Both the position numbers and the translations under genes were made by a program. Positions 8,416 through 17,125 of a stretch of DNA of 58,227 bases are shown one piece after another. Each line of letters opens with the position of its first letter. Position 1 is the stretch's first letter. This stretch comes from Planctomycetota bacterium. Its GTDB lineage: Bacteria; Planctomycetota; Phycisphaerae; Phycisphaerales; SM1A02. The notes below the pieces were generated by a model. It worked only from the letters and a program-made list of their open reading frames with translations, was not told where the DNA came from and ran no database searches. The stretch spans positions 1 through 58,227 of the forward strand of contig JADFIR010000016.1 in the NCBI GenBank assembly GCA_022566535.1, read 5' to 3'.

Positions 8416-8428
8416 TGCACACGTGATC

Positions 8429-9169
8429 CTATCCGGGCCCGCTGGATGCGGAAGAATGCTGCGAGGCTGTCGGGCGTATCGTCGGTCCCGTCGCAGACGA
8501 AACCTGCGCGCCAGCTCCGATTCCGGGGCGGCGCTCATGCTGAGCGGGGGCTGCATCTCCTTGTTGGGCGGCGGCGATGATTGATTCCACTCTTCCCAAC
8601 GCCCGCTCCACCTGGGCTCGAAAAATCATGTACGGGAACAACGTGAACAGCGCAATAGCCAATCCCATCGCCGTGGTCAGAAGGGCCTCGGCAATGCCCA
8701 CGGACACCGCTCTGGGATCGGTGAGCGTCTGCTGCTCGCCCAGCAGGTTGAACGATTGGATGATGCCGAGCACCGTCCCAAGGATGCCCAGTAGCGGGGC
8801 CGCAGTGATGATCGTGGACAGGGAAACCATAAAGCGATCAAGTTTCGGCCGCTGCGTTTGAACGGCCTCAATGGCGACGGCCTCAGCCACCCCCTGCTCA
8901 AGCAGTCGTCTGGCCACCAGACCGTACGGTGAGCGATCTGCGGCCAGCAGCTTCGTCGCCCGCGAGCGGTCGCCGGCGCGGAGCGCCTCGTTCAGTCGCT
9001 CAAGCCGGTGCAGACGCCGCGGTCGATGAATCGTCACCCAAAACCAGGTTCGCTCCAGGATCAGCGTGAGGCTGATGATGCTCAGGACCAGCAACGGGAG
9101 CATCACAATCCCGCCCCGCTCGATCAAAATGGCCAGATCGCCACGAAATGCGGACATGGATGCCATCAT
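8429..9169 (-). CDS. exbB: MotA/TolQ/ExbB proton channel protein
   Basis: 246 residues with the three membrane segments of the ExbB/TolQ family: about 19-45 ('GGIVMLPLLVLSIISLTLI'), 118-140 ('ITAAPLLGILGTVLGIIQSF') and 160-182 ('ALLTTAMGLAIALFTLFPYM'). The 'PLLGILGTVLGII' helix is the family signature. These proteins use the proton gradient to power TonB- or Tol-type work across the envelope. No ExbD or TonB partner is in the window, which is unusual. Starts at 9166 and 9157 are equally possible. Divergent from the prenyl synthase gene. Confidence 0.85.
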   Translation of the reverse strand: MMASMSAFRGDLAILIERGGIVMLPLLVLSIISLTLILERTWFWVTIHRPRRLHRLERLNEALRAGDRSRATKLLAADRSPYGLVARRLLEQGVAEAVAIEAVQTQRPKLDRFMVSLSTIITAAPLLGILGTVLGIIQSFNLLGEQQTLTDPRAVSVGIAEALLTTAMGLAIALFTLFPYMIFRAQVERALGRVESIIAAAQQGDAAPAQHERRPGIGAGAQVSSATGPTIRPTASQHSSASSGPG

Positions 9170-9224
9170 ACGCCACGCTACCCAAGGGCACGGTTGCCCC
9201 ACCCACGAGAATCGCTTTCGCCGC

Positions 9225-9230
9225 TACAAT
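9225..9230 (+). promoter_or_regulatory. TACAAT -10 element 6 nt before the prenyl synthase start
   Basis: TACAAT is followed by CCGGCC and ATG 9237, with no Shine-Dalgarno. The segment CTACAATCCGGCCATGACC recurs with one mismatch at the start of the HD gene (13746-13728, minus strand). Confidence 0.5.
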
Positions 9231-9236
9231 CCGGCC

Positions 9237-10136
9237 ATGACCCCCACGGCGATCGAACCGCACTGCGAGCCGGCCCAGCTATCAGTGATTGTCAGTGAGA
9301 TCGAGACCGATCTTGCCCGCCGGGTTAACGCCTTGGATATCCCAGAGGCGTTACGTGCGGCTATTCGATACGCAGTGCTAGGTGGCGGCAAGCGGCTTCG
9401 ACCGATCCTGACGATGCTGGCATGCGAGGCGGTCGGCGGCCGTCGCGATGACGCCCGGGCCGCAGCCGCGGCGCTGGAGCTGGTGCATACGTTCAGCCTC
9501 GTCCACGATGACCTGCCGGCCATGGATGACGATGAGTTTCGTCGAGGCCGCCCGACGCTGCATGTCCACTGTGGCGAGGCGCTGGCCATTCTCGCCGGCG
9601 ATGCGATGCTCTCGATTGCCTTTGAATGGATCTCCGAGGCGAGCATACCTGACGGGCAAAAGAGCCAATTGAACCGCGAACTGGCCGCCGCCTGCACCTG
9701 CATGATCGCCGGACAGGTGTACGATACGATCGGCGGCTTACCCTCGGGGCGCGCCGGCCGGCAGCGGCTGCACCTGATTCATCGCAACAAGACAGCGGCC
9801 TTGCTGCGGGTCGCCTGCCGGATCGGGGCCACCTGCGGCAACGCCACGCCGGAAATCCAACACGCGCTTAGCGACTTTGGCCGGGCGGTGGGGATGATGT
9901 TCCAGATCGTGGATGATCTGCTGGATATCACCCAATCCGCCGAACACACCGGCAAGGCAACAGGTAAGGACGAACGAGCCGGCAAACTCACCTTCCCCGC
10001 GGTCCACGGGACGGAGGAATCGAAACACGAGATCCGCCGACTCCGGCTCGAAGCGCATCATGCCCTGGAACCCCTGGGCGAAGCAGCCCAACCATTGCTG
10101 GAACTGTGCGACTACATGGCCGTTCGCACCAGGTAA
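9237..10136 (+). CDS. ispA: Polyprenyl synthetase (farnesyl/geranylgeranyl diphosphate synthase)
   Basis: 299 residues. Trans-prenyltransferase that adds isopentenyl diphosphate to allylic diphosphates. The first Asp-rich motif is 'LVHDDLPAMDDDEFRRGRPT' and the second is 'QIVDDLLDIT'; 'GGGKRLRPIL' binds IPP. Length and the two residues between the first aspartates fit short-chain (C15-C20) enzymes of the IspA type, but chain length cannot be fixed by eye. The long upstream open frame (from 9066) lacks homology, so I use ATG 9237 right behind a -10-like hexamer. dxs follows 124 nt downstream, consistent with isoprenoid supply. Confidence 0.93.
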   Translation: MTPTAIEPHCEPAQLSVIVSEIETDLARRVNALDIPEALRAAIRYAVLGGGKRLRPILTMLACEAVGGRRDDARAAAAALELVHTFSLVHDDLPAMDDDEFRRGRPTLHVHCGEALAILAGDAMLSIAFEWISEASIPDGQKSQLNRELAAACTCMIAGQVYDTIGGLPSGRAGRQRLHLIHRNKTAALLRVACRIGATCGNATPEIQHALSDFGRAVGMMFQIVDDLLDITQSAEHTGKATGKDERAGKLTFPAVHGTEESKHEIRRLRLEAHHALEPLGEAAQPLLELCDYMAVRTR

Positions 10137-10260
10137 CGCTACCGTATTGTCATCGACCGCACTCCACTGACGATGTCACACCTCAGCCCAACTCCAAAGC
10201 CGGACCGATCACGCCGCTGCAGCATGCGCCGCTCAACTCTGTTCCTGGGAGCCGCCTGAC

Positions 10261-12252
10261 ATGGAACTGAAGATCCTTCGCGGCATCACGAACCCCGCGG
10301 ACGTCAAGACGTTGTCGGTCAAGCAGCTTCCTCAGCTTGCCAGTGAGATCCGCACCGCCATCTGCGAGCAGATCATGAAGACCGGCGGCCATTTTGCGCC
10401 AAACCTCGGCGTGGTGGAGCTGACGATTGCGCTGCATTATGTGTTTGACTTCAGTCACGATCGGCTGCTCTTTGACGTCGGCCACCAATGTTACCCGCAC
10501 AAGCTACTGACGGGTCGGTTCCACATGCTGCCACAGCTTCGTCAGACCGGCGGCATGGCGGGGTTCCCTGATCCGCGCGAGTCGGATTATGACTTGTTCT
10601 CCGTCGGACACGCGGGGACTGCCATCTCCACAGCCGTCGGTATGGCCCGCGGTGACTTGCTTCGCGGCGAAGCGATAGATCCCCAAACCAACCCCAAAGG
10701 CAGGCGCGTCGTCGCCCTGGTTGGTGACGCGTCCATCGTCAACGGCGTCGCCATGGAGGGAATGAACAACGCCGGCACACTGCGGCGGCAATTCCTGGTT
10801 GTGTTCAACGACAACGGCATGTCGATCGCCAAGCCCCAGGGAGCGCTGGCCGGGTACTTCGATCGCATCCGTATCAACCCCGCCTATCGGAAAGTGAAAC
10901 GGGCGGCCAAAGGCGTCGTGGCGCACCTGCCCGGCGGGTCACTCATTGGAGAGATGTATCACCGGCTCGGCGAGATGGCCAAGGACGCGATCGCGGAGGA
11001 CGCCTGGTTCGAGAAGTTCGGGCTGCTCACGGTGGGTCCGATCGACGGCCACGACCTGCCCAGCCTTGTGGACATGCTACTGGAGGTGAAGGATTTCGAC
11101 CGGCCGATGGTCCTGCACGTCCACACCGTCAAGGGCAAGGGCTACGACTTTGCAGAAGGCGATGCGACCACCTTCCATTCACCCAAGCCGTTTACGGTCC
11201 AGGGCTGCAAGGTCGAGCTGAAGACCGGCGGGCGCAGCTTCACCAGCGCCTTCGCTGACGCATTGATCGATCTCATGCAACGGGACGAGAAGATCGTCAC
11301 CTGCACCGCCGCCATGCCGGACGGTACCGGGCTCAACAAAGTAATCCCGAAGTTCCCTGATCGCTCGTGGGACACCGGCATCTGTGAATCGCACGCGATG
11401 GACATGATGGCTGGTCTAGCCAAGACCGGGTTCAAGCCGTTCTATGCCGTCTACTCCACGTTCCTGCAACGAGCCTTCGACCAGGCCTTCCAGGAGGTCG
11501 CCCTGCACTATTTGCCGGTTCGCCTGTGCTTGGATCGAGCGGGCCTGGTCGGCGGCGACGGTGCGGTGATGCACGGCTTCTGTGATATCAGCACGCTGCG
11601 CGTGTTCCCCAAGACGGTGCTCATGGCCGCCATGGACGAGCCGAGCCTCCGCGCCGCTTTGGAATACATGCGAACTTACGAAGGCGGCATCAGCGCCGTC
11701 CGCTATCCCCGCGATAACGTCAGCGATATGTTCGCCGCCCCTGGAATTGATTGCCCACCGTTCGAACTCGGCAAGGCCAGAACGCTTGTCGAGCACGATG
11801 AGCCGGACCTGGCGATCCTCGGCTACGGCGTCATGGCGATCAACGCCATCCAGGCGGTGGAGCTCCTCAACGGCCACGGCGAATACAAGATCAGCGTCTA
11901 CGATGCCCGCTTCGCCAAACCCGTCGATATCGACCTGCTGCGATCACTGATCGAACGCGGCGTTCCGATCATCACCGTCGAAGATCACGGGATCGAGGGC
12001 GGCTTCGGCTCATGCGTGCTCGACGCCTGCAACGAGCATGGCCTGGACACGCGGCAAATCACGCGCCTGGCGATCCCCGACCGGTGGATCTACCACGGGG
12101 CCCGCGGCGACCAACTCGAAGAAGCCGGCCTGGACCCGGCGTCCATCGCCCGAAACGTGCGCGAACTGCTGGACCGCCAACGCGCCGCACCGCTTGTCGA
12201 AACGATTCAGACGCAACCCAAACCAACCAAGGCACGGGTATCCTCCCCCTAG
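10261..12252 (+). CDS. dxs: 1-deoxy-D-xylulose-5-phosphate synthase
   Basis: 663 residues. Thiamine diphosphate enzyme that joins pyruvate and glyceraldehyde-3-phosphate in the first step of the MEP pathway. The N-terminal domain has 'LLFDVGHQCYPHKLLTGR' and the ThDP/Mg motif 'GDASIVNGVAMEGMNNAG' (from about residue 155) ending in FNDN. The transketolase-like pyrimidine-binding domain has 'CESHAMDMMAGLAKTGFKPF' and 'DRAGLVGGDGAVMHG'; the C-terminal domain has 'VEDHGIEGGFG'. The GDASIVNG text differs from the GDGALTAG usual in proteobacteria, so this is a divergent branch. No clear ribosome site before ATG 10261. Confidence 0.95.
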   Translation: MELKILRGITNPADVKTLSVKQLPQLASEIRTAICEQIMKTGGHFAPNLGVVELTIALHYVFDFSHDRLLFDVGHQCYPHKLLTGRFHMLPQLRQTGGMAGFPDPRESDYDLFSVGHAGTAISTAVGMARGDLLRGEAIDPQTNPKGRRVVALVGDASIVNGVAMEGMNNAGTLRRQFLVVFNDNGMSIAKPQGALAGYFDRIRINPAYRKVKRAAKGVVAHLPGGSLIGEMYHRLGEMAKDAIAEDAWFEKFGLLTVGPIDGHDLPSLVDMLLEVKDFDRPMVLHVHTVKGKGYDFAEGDATTFHSPKPFTVQGCKVELKTGGRSFTSAFADALIDLMQRDEKIVTCTAAMPDGTGLNKVIPKFPDRSWDTGICESHAMDMMAGLAKTGFKPFYAVYSTFLQRAFDQAFQEVALHYLPVRLCLDRAGLVGGDGAVMHGFCDISTLRVFPKTVLMAAMDEPSLRAALEYMRTYEGGISAVRYPRDNVSDMFAAPGIDCPPFELGKARTLVEHDEPDLAILGYGVMAINAIQAVELLNGHGEYKISVYDARFAKPVDIDLLRSLIERGVPIITVEDHGIEGGFGSCVLDACNEHGLDTRQITRLAIPDRWIYHGARGDQLEEAGLDPASIARNVRELLDRQRAAPLVETIQTQPKPTKARVSSP

Positions 12253-12276
12253 GATTCACCCAAGTCAGCCCCACGT

Positions 12277-12402
12277 GAAGCCGCTAGCGGCCTCGCGCTT
12301 GTACGAAGGTGCAGATAGCGCACCTTCGTCGCTTAGCCCGTAGGGTCCGCTGTGCGGACCGTTTCCTTGGCGCCACGAGCGAGCCGGCTTGTGTCAAGCC
12401 GG
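12277..12402. repeat. Cluster of four palindromic repeat elements
   Basis: Four inverted repeats in 126 bp after dxs: CCGCTAGCGG (12281-12290); ACGAAGGTGC/GCACCTTCGT with a 7-nt loop (12303-12329); GGTCCGC-tgt-GCGGACC (12344-12360); and CCGGCTT-gtgtc-AAGCCGG (12384-12402). The first and fourth types recur at 21800-21849. None is followed by a T-run, so they look like dispersed REP-type elements more than terminators, though the group could end dxs transcription. Confidence 0.7.
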
Positions 12403-12468
12403 GGGACTTCCGTATTGCGGAAGACTACCGCCGCTCGGAAACCCACCGCGCCAACACGCCCCGGCTCG

Positions 12469-13179
12469 CTAATCCCAAATCAATTCGGCGGTCTCCATGT
12501 CGAATCGAACTTCGACTCCTCGCCCTTCCTGAGAATGCATGTTTTGGCACTTCTTCCTCAGTTGGTCATACCGTTCGGCCTTGCGAAGGCGAGACAACAA
12601 GCTGTTTGCAGATCCCCGTACTGCCACGTTGAAGCTCGTTGTCGCGTTCTCCAGGACAGCCTCGCAGCCATTCAATACCTTGTGAAAATCCTCCAGACAG
12701 GAGCGAATGTGATTGAATGTGACGGCGTCGAGCTCATCAGCAGCCTCCCCACCCTTCAATATTCTTCTGAGATCGAGGTGGGCTAGCCTCTTCATCCGAT
12801 GGAGTCGTATGACCTCTATCTCCTTCCTTCTGGATGCAATCGCTTCGCGGATCGGCTTAGCAAGCCCGCTGTGCCCCTCGGCGTTCAATGCATCCGCCAA
12901 CCTGTGGAGGGAGAGGTTCTCGTGCTTGCCCGTCCGCGGCGGATCAACGAGCCTTGAGACCCCGAGGATCAGGTAGTCAGGAATGACCTGCCCAAGAATC
13001 GAGATGAAGCCCGATGCATGGCGAAGTAACCGTTCCTGGTCGTGCCGCTTCCCATCATTTGGCAAGAACAGCGTTTCGTACTCGGCCAGAAGTGCCCTCA
13101 AGAGAATGGTGTCTTTGCGTATTGCACGAAAGATGTGCTTTGCAGTGGCCGTCCCAACTGAGTCATTCTGGTGGGTCAT
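12469..13179 (-). CDS. HEPN-family protein, AbiU2-like
   Basis: 236 residues, alpha-helical. The text 'ILGVSRLVDPPRTGKHENLS' followed by 'LHRLADAL' is characteristic of the AbiU2-type HEPN domain. Helix 'RLHRMKRLAHLDLRR' carries R128-x5-H134, the Rx4-6H RNase motif of active HEPN proteins. HEPN domains serve as toxins or defence ribonucleases, and AbiU2 comes from phage abortive infection, so a stress or defence role is plausible but not shown. The gene begins with no gap after the stop of the HD gene, suggesting translational coupling. Its GC content is visibly lower than its neighbours, a sign of transfer. Confidence 0.65.
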   Translation of the reverse strand: MTHQNDSVGTATAKHIFRAIRKDTILLRALLAEYETLFLPNDGKRHDQERLLRHASGFISILGQVIPDYLILGVSRLVDPPRTGKHENLSLHRLADALNAEGHSGLAKPIREAIASRRKEIEVIRLHRMKRLAHLDLRRILKGGEAADELDAVTFNHIRSCLEDFHKVLNGCEAVLENATTSFNVAVRGSANSLLSRLRKAERYDQLRKKCQNMHSQEGRGVEVRFDMETAELIWD

Positions 13180-13734
13180 CTATAACCCCAATCTGCTTGC
13201 TTCGGCGCGCAGGGCGTCGATACAGGATTGGATGTGCTCGGTCGGATCGACACCCAGTTCGGTGATCCCGGTGTTGATGTCTTCGCGCGAAACACCGGCA
13301 GCGAAGGCTTTGTCCTTGAGCTTCTTCTTCACCGACTTCGGTTGCAGATCGGCGATGCCATTGGGCCGAACCTTGCAGCAGGCGACGATGAACCCGGCCA
13401 GCTCATCCACGGCGAACAGACACTTGCCCATCATCGTCTCGCGCGGCACGCCGGAGTACTCCGCGTGGCCGAGGATCGCGTTGATGGTCTCCTCGTCAAC
13501 GTCGCCGCGCTGCCGCAGATGCTCCACGCCCCTAAAGGGATGCTCCTCTTTGGTCGGATGCCTTTCGTAATCCATGTCGTGCAGCAGGCCGGCAATGATC
13601 CAGCGGTCGCGCTGGGCTGGCTCGTACTTATCAGCATAAGCGCCCATGCAGGCGGCTACGCACTCCATGTGATGGCGCAAGGCTTCACGCTGCGTCCATT
13701 CGTGCATCAGTTGGCGAGCTTCGTCAATGGTCAT
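13180..13734 (-). CDS. HD-domain phosphohydrolase-like protein
   Basis: 184 residues from ATG 13734. The HD-domain metal ligands are recognisable: His in 'LRHHMECVAACM', the HD pair in 'AGLLHDMDYERHPTKEEHP', and His in 'ILGHAEYSG', with an Asp in 'LFAVDELAGFI'. Small single-domain HD proteins of this type are widespread and mostly uncharacterised; they hydrolyse phosphate esters or nucleotides. The ATG at 13782 is less likely because a TACCAT hexamer lies 6 nt before 13734. The stop codon abuts the ATG of the HEPN gene. Confidence 0.8.
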   Translation of the reverse strand: MTIDEARQLMHEWTQREALRHHMECVAACMGAYADKYEPAQRDRWIIAGLLHDMDYERHPTKEEHPFRGVEHLRQRGDVDEETINAILGHAEYSGVPRETMMGKCLFAVDELAGFIVACCKVRPNGIADLQPKSVKKKLKDKAFAAGVSREDINTGITELGVDPTEHIQSCIDALRAEASRLGL

Positions 13735-13740
13735 GGCCGG

Positions 13741-13746
13741 ATGGTA
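13741..13746 (-). promoter_or_regulatory. TACCAT -10 element 6 nt before the HD gene start
   Basis: Reading the minus strand, TACCAT-CCGGCC-ATG. No Shine-Dalgarno is present. Nearly identical to the start of the prenyl synthase gene. Confidence 0.5.
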
Positions 13747-13824
13747 GCAGCAGACTTCATGCCGGGCTGGGAATCCGGTCACCGCCGGCTATGATGTTGG
13801 GCGAAACTCGATGAGGTCATCACG

Positions 13825-14307
13825 TTGGAACTCCCACTTCTGCAACGTCGTGAAGTCGAGGCCCGCATTCTCGCGCCGGTCATCGAGGCGCTGGCGGCGA
13901 AGTTTGGCCGCGATGAAGTGCTCGCCCTATTGAGCGAAACGATCAGGCAGATCGCCCGCGAGCATGGTGCTGAAATCGCGCAGTCCATGGGCAGCAACAC
14001 GATGGCGGACATGGCGAAGGTTCTCGACTTCTGGCAGCAGGACGGCGCACTCGAGGCGACGGTGAATCGTCACGATGATGAGCACTTCGACTTCGATGTC
14101 ACCCGCTGCAAGTTCGCGGAGCTGTATGAGCGGCTCGGCATCCGCGAGCTGGGGCCGATCCTCAGCTGCAATCGCGACTTCTGTTTCATCGAGGGCTTCA
14201 ACCCGAAGATCAAGCTGCAGCGCACCCAGACGATCATGAAAGGCGCCTCGCATTGCGATTTCCGGTTCTCCAGCGGGACCGAAGCGGCACCTTCGGGGAG
14301 CGCCTAG
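13825..14307 (+). CDS. L-2-amino-thiazoline-4-carboxylic acid hydrolase-like protein
   Basis: 160 residues. The N-terminal helix 'ILAPVIEALAAKFGRDEVLALL' and the C-terminal block 'FDVTRCKFAELYERLG' then 'LSCNRDFCFIEGFNPKIKLQ' followed by 'RTQTIMKGASHCDFRF' match the ATC hydrolase family, named for an enzyme of bacterial cysteine synthesis from thiazolines; most members have unknown substrates. The conserved Cys residues and the final CDFR are in place. The start is a TTG at 13825 with GAGG 8 nt upstream; the nearby ATGs are out of frame. Confidence 0.75.
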   Translation: MELPLLQRREVEARILAPVIEALAAKFGRDEVLALLSETIRQIAREHGAEIAQSMGSNTMADMAKVLDFWQQDGALEATVNRHDDEHFDFDVTRCKFAELYERLGIRELGPILSCNRDFCFIEGFNPKIKLQRTQTIMKGASHCDFRFSSGTEAAPSGSA

Positions 14308-14439
14308 CGGGGCAACTGCAGATGACCGCGGGGCTGGAAACTGATGTGAATCTGACCCGGACCTTCGACCCGGACCTTCCTCGTCCGCCTTCGGCGGACT
14401 CGTCAGGTCCGGCTTCTTTTCAGGTGTGGGGCTTCGAGG

Positions 14440-15183
14440 TTAGTGGTGGAGGTCCTTGACCGCCCCTTCGATGCGCCGATCGGCCGGCATCAGGAAAAGC
14501 GCGATCGACTCAAACAGGCGCTGCGACAGACGGGCGAACGCCCGATAGTGCTTGTCGGTCTGATCGCGCAGCTGTTGGAGCGTGACGCCCGCTTCTTCGA
14601 GCGCCTGGGGCTCCTGGGCTGCCCAGGTCTCGATCGTTTCCGGATAGATTTCGGGGTGGTACTGCAACCCATAGGTGCGCAGATCGAGCGCCCAGGCTTG
14701 GATCGCACACCGCTTTGACCGCGCCAAGACCCGTGCTCCGGGCGGAACAACCGTTACCTGTTCGCGATGCCAATGCAACTGCATCGACTCCCAAGCGATG
14801 CCACTATGGAGGATGTCCTCTCGCCCGACATCGGTGAGGCTGACCTCATGCCAGCCGAGTTCAATGCCTCCCTGAACACTCCCGACCTCGCCGCCCAGAG
14901 CCTTCGCCAGGATCTGGCTGCCCAGACAGACACCGACGATCGGCAGCGCCGCCTCGTTTGCCGATCGAAGATAGTCCATTTCCGCATCGAGCCACGGCTG
15001 ATTGTCCGTGATTGATTGCGGCCCGCCACAGGTCACAACGCCGTCCACATCATCGAGATCGGCGGGCAGTTGGTCGCCTTCGTGCAATGAGATCACGCGG
15101 AGCTGATGGCCGTAATCACGCAATGCCGCGCCCAGCCGCAAGGCGCCGGTGGACGGACTGTGCTCGAAGATCACGATCGCCAT
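14440..15183 (-). CDS. Class I glutamine amidotransferase
   Basis: 247 residues. The catalytic triad is visible: Cys86 in 'LPIVGVCLGSQILAKALGG', His176 and Glu178 in 'LQYHPEIYPET'. This GuaA-GATase-like single-domain form hydrolyses glutamine or a related gamma-glutamyl amide; stand-alone members act on unknown substrates. Start at ATG 15183 ('MAIVIFEHSPSTG') fits the family; the frame extends to 15210 without homology. The start has no Shine-Dalgarno, and a TACGCT lies 9 nt upstream. Confidence 0.85.
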   Translation of the reverse strand: MAIVIFEHSPSTGALRLGAALRDYGHQLRVISLHEGDQLPADLDDVDGVVTCGGPQSITDNQPWLDAEMDYLRSANEAALPIVGVCLGSQILAKALGGEVGSVQGGIELGWHEVSLTDVGREDILHSGIAWESMQLHWHREQVTVVPPGARVLARSKRCAIQAWALDLRTYGLQYHPEIYPETIETWAAQEPQALEEAGVTLQQLRDQTDKHYRAFARLSQRLFESIALFLMPADRRIEGAVKDLHH

Positions 15184-15203
15184 CGGGTAGCAAGCGTATC
15201 CAC

Positions 15204-15230
15204 AAGGCATCGAGGCATCAAGGCATCGAG
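15204..15230. repeat. Triple GGCATC direct repeat
   Basis: Three 9-nt units of the form GGCATCGA(G) follow each other. The same triple unit, on the minus strand, is at 30918-30942. Both copies lie just 3' of a minus-strand gene. Confidence 0.6.
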
Positions 15231-15264
15231 TTTAGCCGTGAGCCGAAGGCGAGCACGTTTTTGT

Positions 15265-15894
15265 TCAGGCATCGTGTTGGATCAGAATCGTGGCATCGTG
15301 CCCGTCGAGGTAGGCCTGGGTGAAGCTGACCCGACTGCTCAGCGCGAGTGAGAAGTCCAGCCATCGCAGCGGGTCGAACCGCCTGGCCGGTGAGGGGTCC
15401 TGGCCGGCCCAGCGCGAGTGCGGTCGGCTGGAGAGGAAATTGAACAGGACACCCTGGGCTGCGGCCTCGAACGCCGATGCGACCAGCTGCCGGGCGGTGT
15501 CTTCATCCATCGTGTTGAGCGTGCCCGAGATGCAAACATAATCGGGCTCGGCCGCGCTGAGGGTCGAGGGGCAGGTGAGCACATCGTTGAGAACAAACTC
15601 ACACCGCGGCAGCTTCCGTTGCTCGGCGGCGTCAATCATCTGCGGCATCGCATCAACGCCGATGTACCTTGAAAACGGTACCTCGCACTCCACCAGGCGC
15701 GCGGCGAAATCCCCCTGGCCGCAGCCGGCATCCAGAATCACACAATCCTCGAACCCTGCCAGGCCGATCATCACGTCGAACCGTAGCGTTTGCGCCTTGC
15801 GGCTGGTCCACAGCGTCGCCTCGAATCCGGGTCCGAACCGCTCGACCGCCTCGCGGTACGGTTCAAGGTACTTCTTCTCGGCGCGCCGCCCCAT
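15265..15894 (-). CDS. SAM-dependent methyltransferase
   Basis: 209 residues from ATG 15894 (alternative ATG 15951). Class I methyltransferase: motif I 'VILDAGCGQGDFAARL', acidic strand end 'YIGVDAMPQMIDAA', then 'CEFVLNDVL' and 'DYVCISGTLNTMDED'. Substrate unknown. The region 'GVLFNFLSSRPHSRW' resembles small-molecule methyltransferases found in secondary metabolism and in quinone-like pathways, without a specific match. Divergent from sppA. Confidence 0.8.
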   Translation of the reverse strand: MGRRAEKKYLEPYREAVERFGPGFEATLWTSRKAQTLRFDVMIGLAGFEDCVILDAGCGQGDFAARLVECEVPFSRYIGVDAMPQMIDAAEQRKLPRCEFVLNDVLTCPSTLSAAEPDYVCISGTLNTMDEDTARQLVASAFEAAAQGVLFNFLSSRPHSRWAGQDPSPARRFDPLRWLDFSLALSSRVSFTQAYLDGHDATILIQHDA

Positions 15895-16054
15895 GGTCGG
15901 TAGTAGTGTAGCCAAGGGCGAGCCCAAGACTCTGGTTACGCCGTGCTCCATGGGCTGCCGTGTCCAGGCGTACTGCGAGATGCTAGGATTCGCAAGTACA
16001 GCGGCACGCGATCCGCCGCAATCAAGTTGAACACTGTTGCAAGGAAACACAAGC

Positions 16055-17125
16055 ATGGACCAGTCTCATCCCCCCCCACCGCTCCCTCCGCCGGGCTCAG
16101 CTCCCATATCCCGAGATTCCTCAGCGCCTCAGGTCGTGCACGTCGTCAGCAAGCCCACCGGATTTGCACGGGCGATCGGGTTCATCATCGGCCTGTTCGT
16201 CTTCGCCGTCGTGTTCATGGTCGGTGTGGCGTTTGGGGGCGCTGCCGTCTTCGCGAGCTCGATGTTTGACACCACCGTGGTTGGTGAGTTGTACCGCGAC
16301 GGCGGGCGGAACACCGTGGCGATCATCCCCATCGAAGGCATCATCGACGCCCACCAGGCCGAATCCGTCCGGCTGACGATCGACCACATCTTGGACGATT
16401 CGTCGATCAAGGCCGCGGTGCTGCGAGTCGATTCGCCTGGGGGTGGGATCGCTGCCTCGGATCAGATCTGGTATCAGGTCAAGCGCCTCCTCGACGCCGG
16501 CCTGCCGGTGATCGCCAGCTATGGCGGGGTGGCGGCTTCGGGCGGCTACTACGTCTCTTGCGGCGCCGATCACATTGTCGCCGAGCCCACGTGCATCACC
16601 GGCAGCATCGGCGTCATCGCCCAAACCTTCATTTTCGAAGACCTTTTGAACAAGATCGGCGTCCAGCCGGTCACGTTGTTGGCCACCGATGCTCCGGAGA
16701 AGGACTTGGGCAACCCCTTCCGCTCCTGGACCGAGAAGGACCGTGAGAAGATTCGGGCAATGCTCGACGCGGCCTACGACATTTTCAATCAACGTGTCAA
16801 GGATGGCCGCCGTGGCGCGATCAATGATCCTGCGAAGATCGACAAACTCGCCGACGGCTCGATCTACACGGCCCAAGAAGCCTCGGACAACGGCTTGATC
16901 GATTCGATCGGGTATCTGGACGATGCGATCGCCCGGGCGGAGAAGATGGCCGGGCTCCCCGCTGGGAAGTCCACGGTGATGATTCTGCGCCGGCCGACTC
17001 CATTGTTCGGCGGCGTGCTCAGCGCCCACGGGCCGGACATGCCCGCGACCATGCTCGATGCCGGCGCCATACGCCGCATGGTCAATGATCTCGGGTCACC
17101 CCGAGCGATGTACCTGATGCGATGA
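16055..17125 (+). CDS. sppA: Signal peptide peptidase SppA
   Basis: 356 residues, S49 serine protease that degrades leftover signal peptides at the membrane. A Pro-rich cytoplasmic start is followed by one membrane helix (about 40-67). The nucleophile is Ser162 in 'SYGGVAASGGYYVS' and the general base Lys is K216 in 'DAPEKDLGN'; 'VLRVDSPGG' and 'ITGSIGVI' are family blocks. The length is that of the short, single-domain form. Start at ATG 16055 has AAGGAAA upstream. The stop overlaps the next gene start by 4 nt (ATGA), so they are translated together. Confidence 0.92.
   Translation: MDQSHPPPPLPPPGSAPISRDSSAPQVVHVVSKPTGFARAIGFIIGLFVFAVVFMVGVAFGGAAVFASSMFDTTVVGELYRDGGRNTVAIIPIEGIIDAHQAESVRLTIDHILDDSSIKAAVLRVDSPGGGIAASDQIWYQVKRLLDAGLPVIASYGGVAASGGYYVSCGADHIVAEPTCITGSIGVIAQTFIFEDLLNKIGVQPVTLLATDAPEKDLGNPFRSWTEKDREKIRAMLDAAYDIFNQRVKDGRRGAINDPAKIDKLADGSIYTAQEASDNGLIDSIGYLDDAIARAEKMAGLPAGKSTVMILRRPTPLFGGVLSAHGPDMPATMLDAGAIRRMVNDLGSPRAMYLMR

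Noticed and set aside
12469..13734. MNT-HEPN toxin-antitoxin pair
   Set aside because: The partner is an HD hydrolase with no nucleotidyltransferase GSxxxxxD motif.
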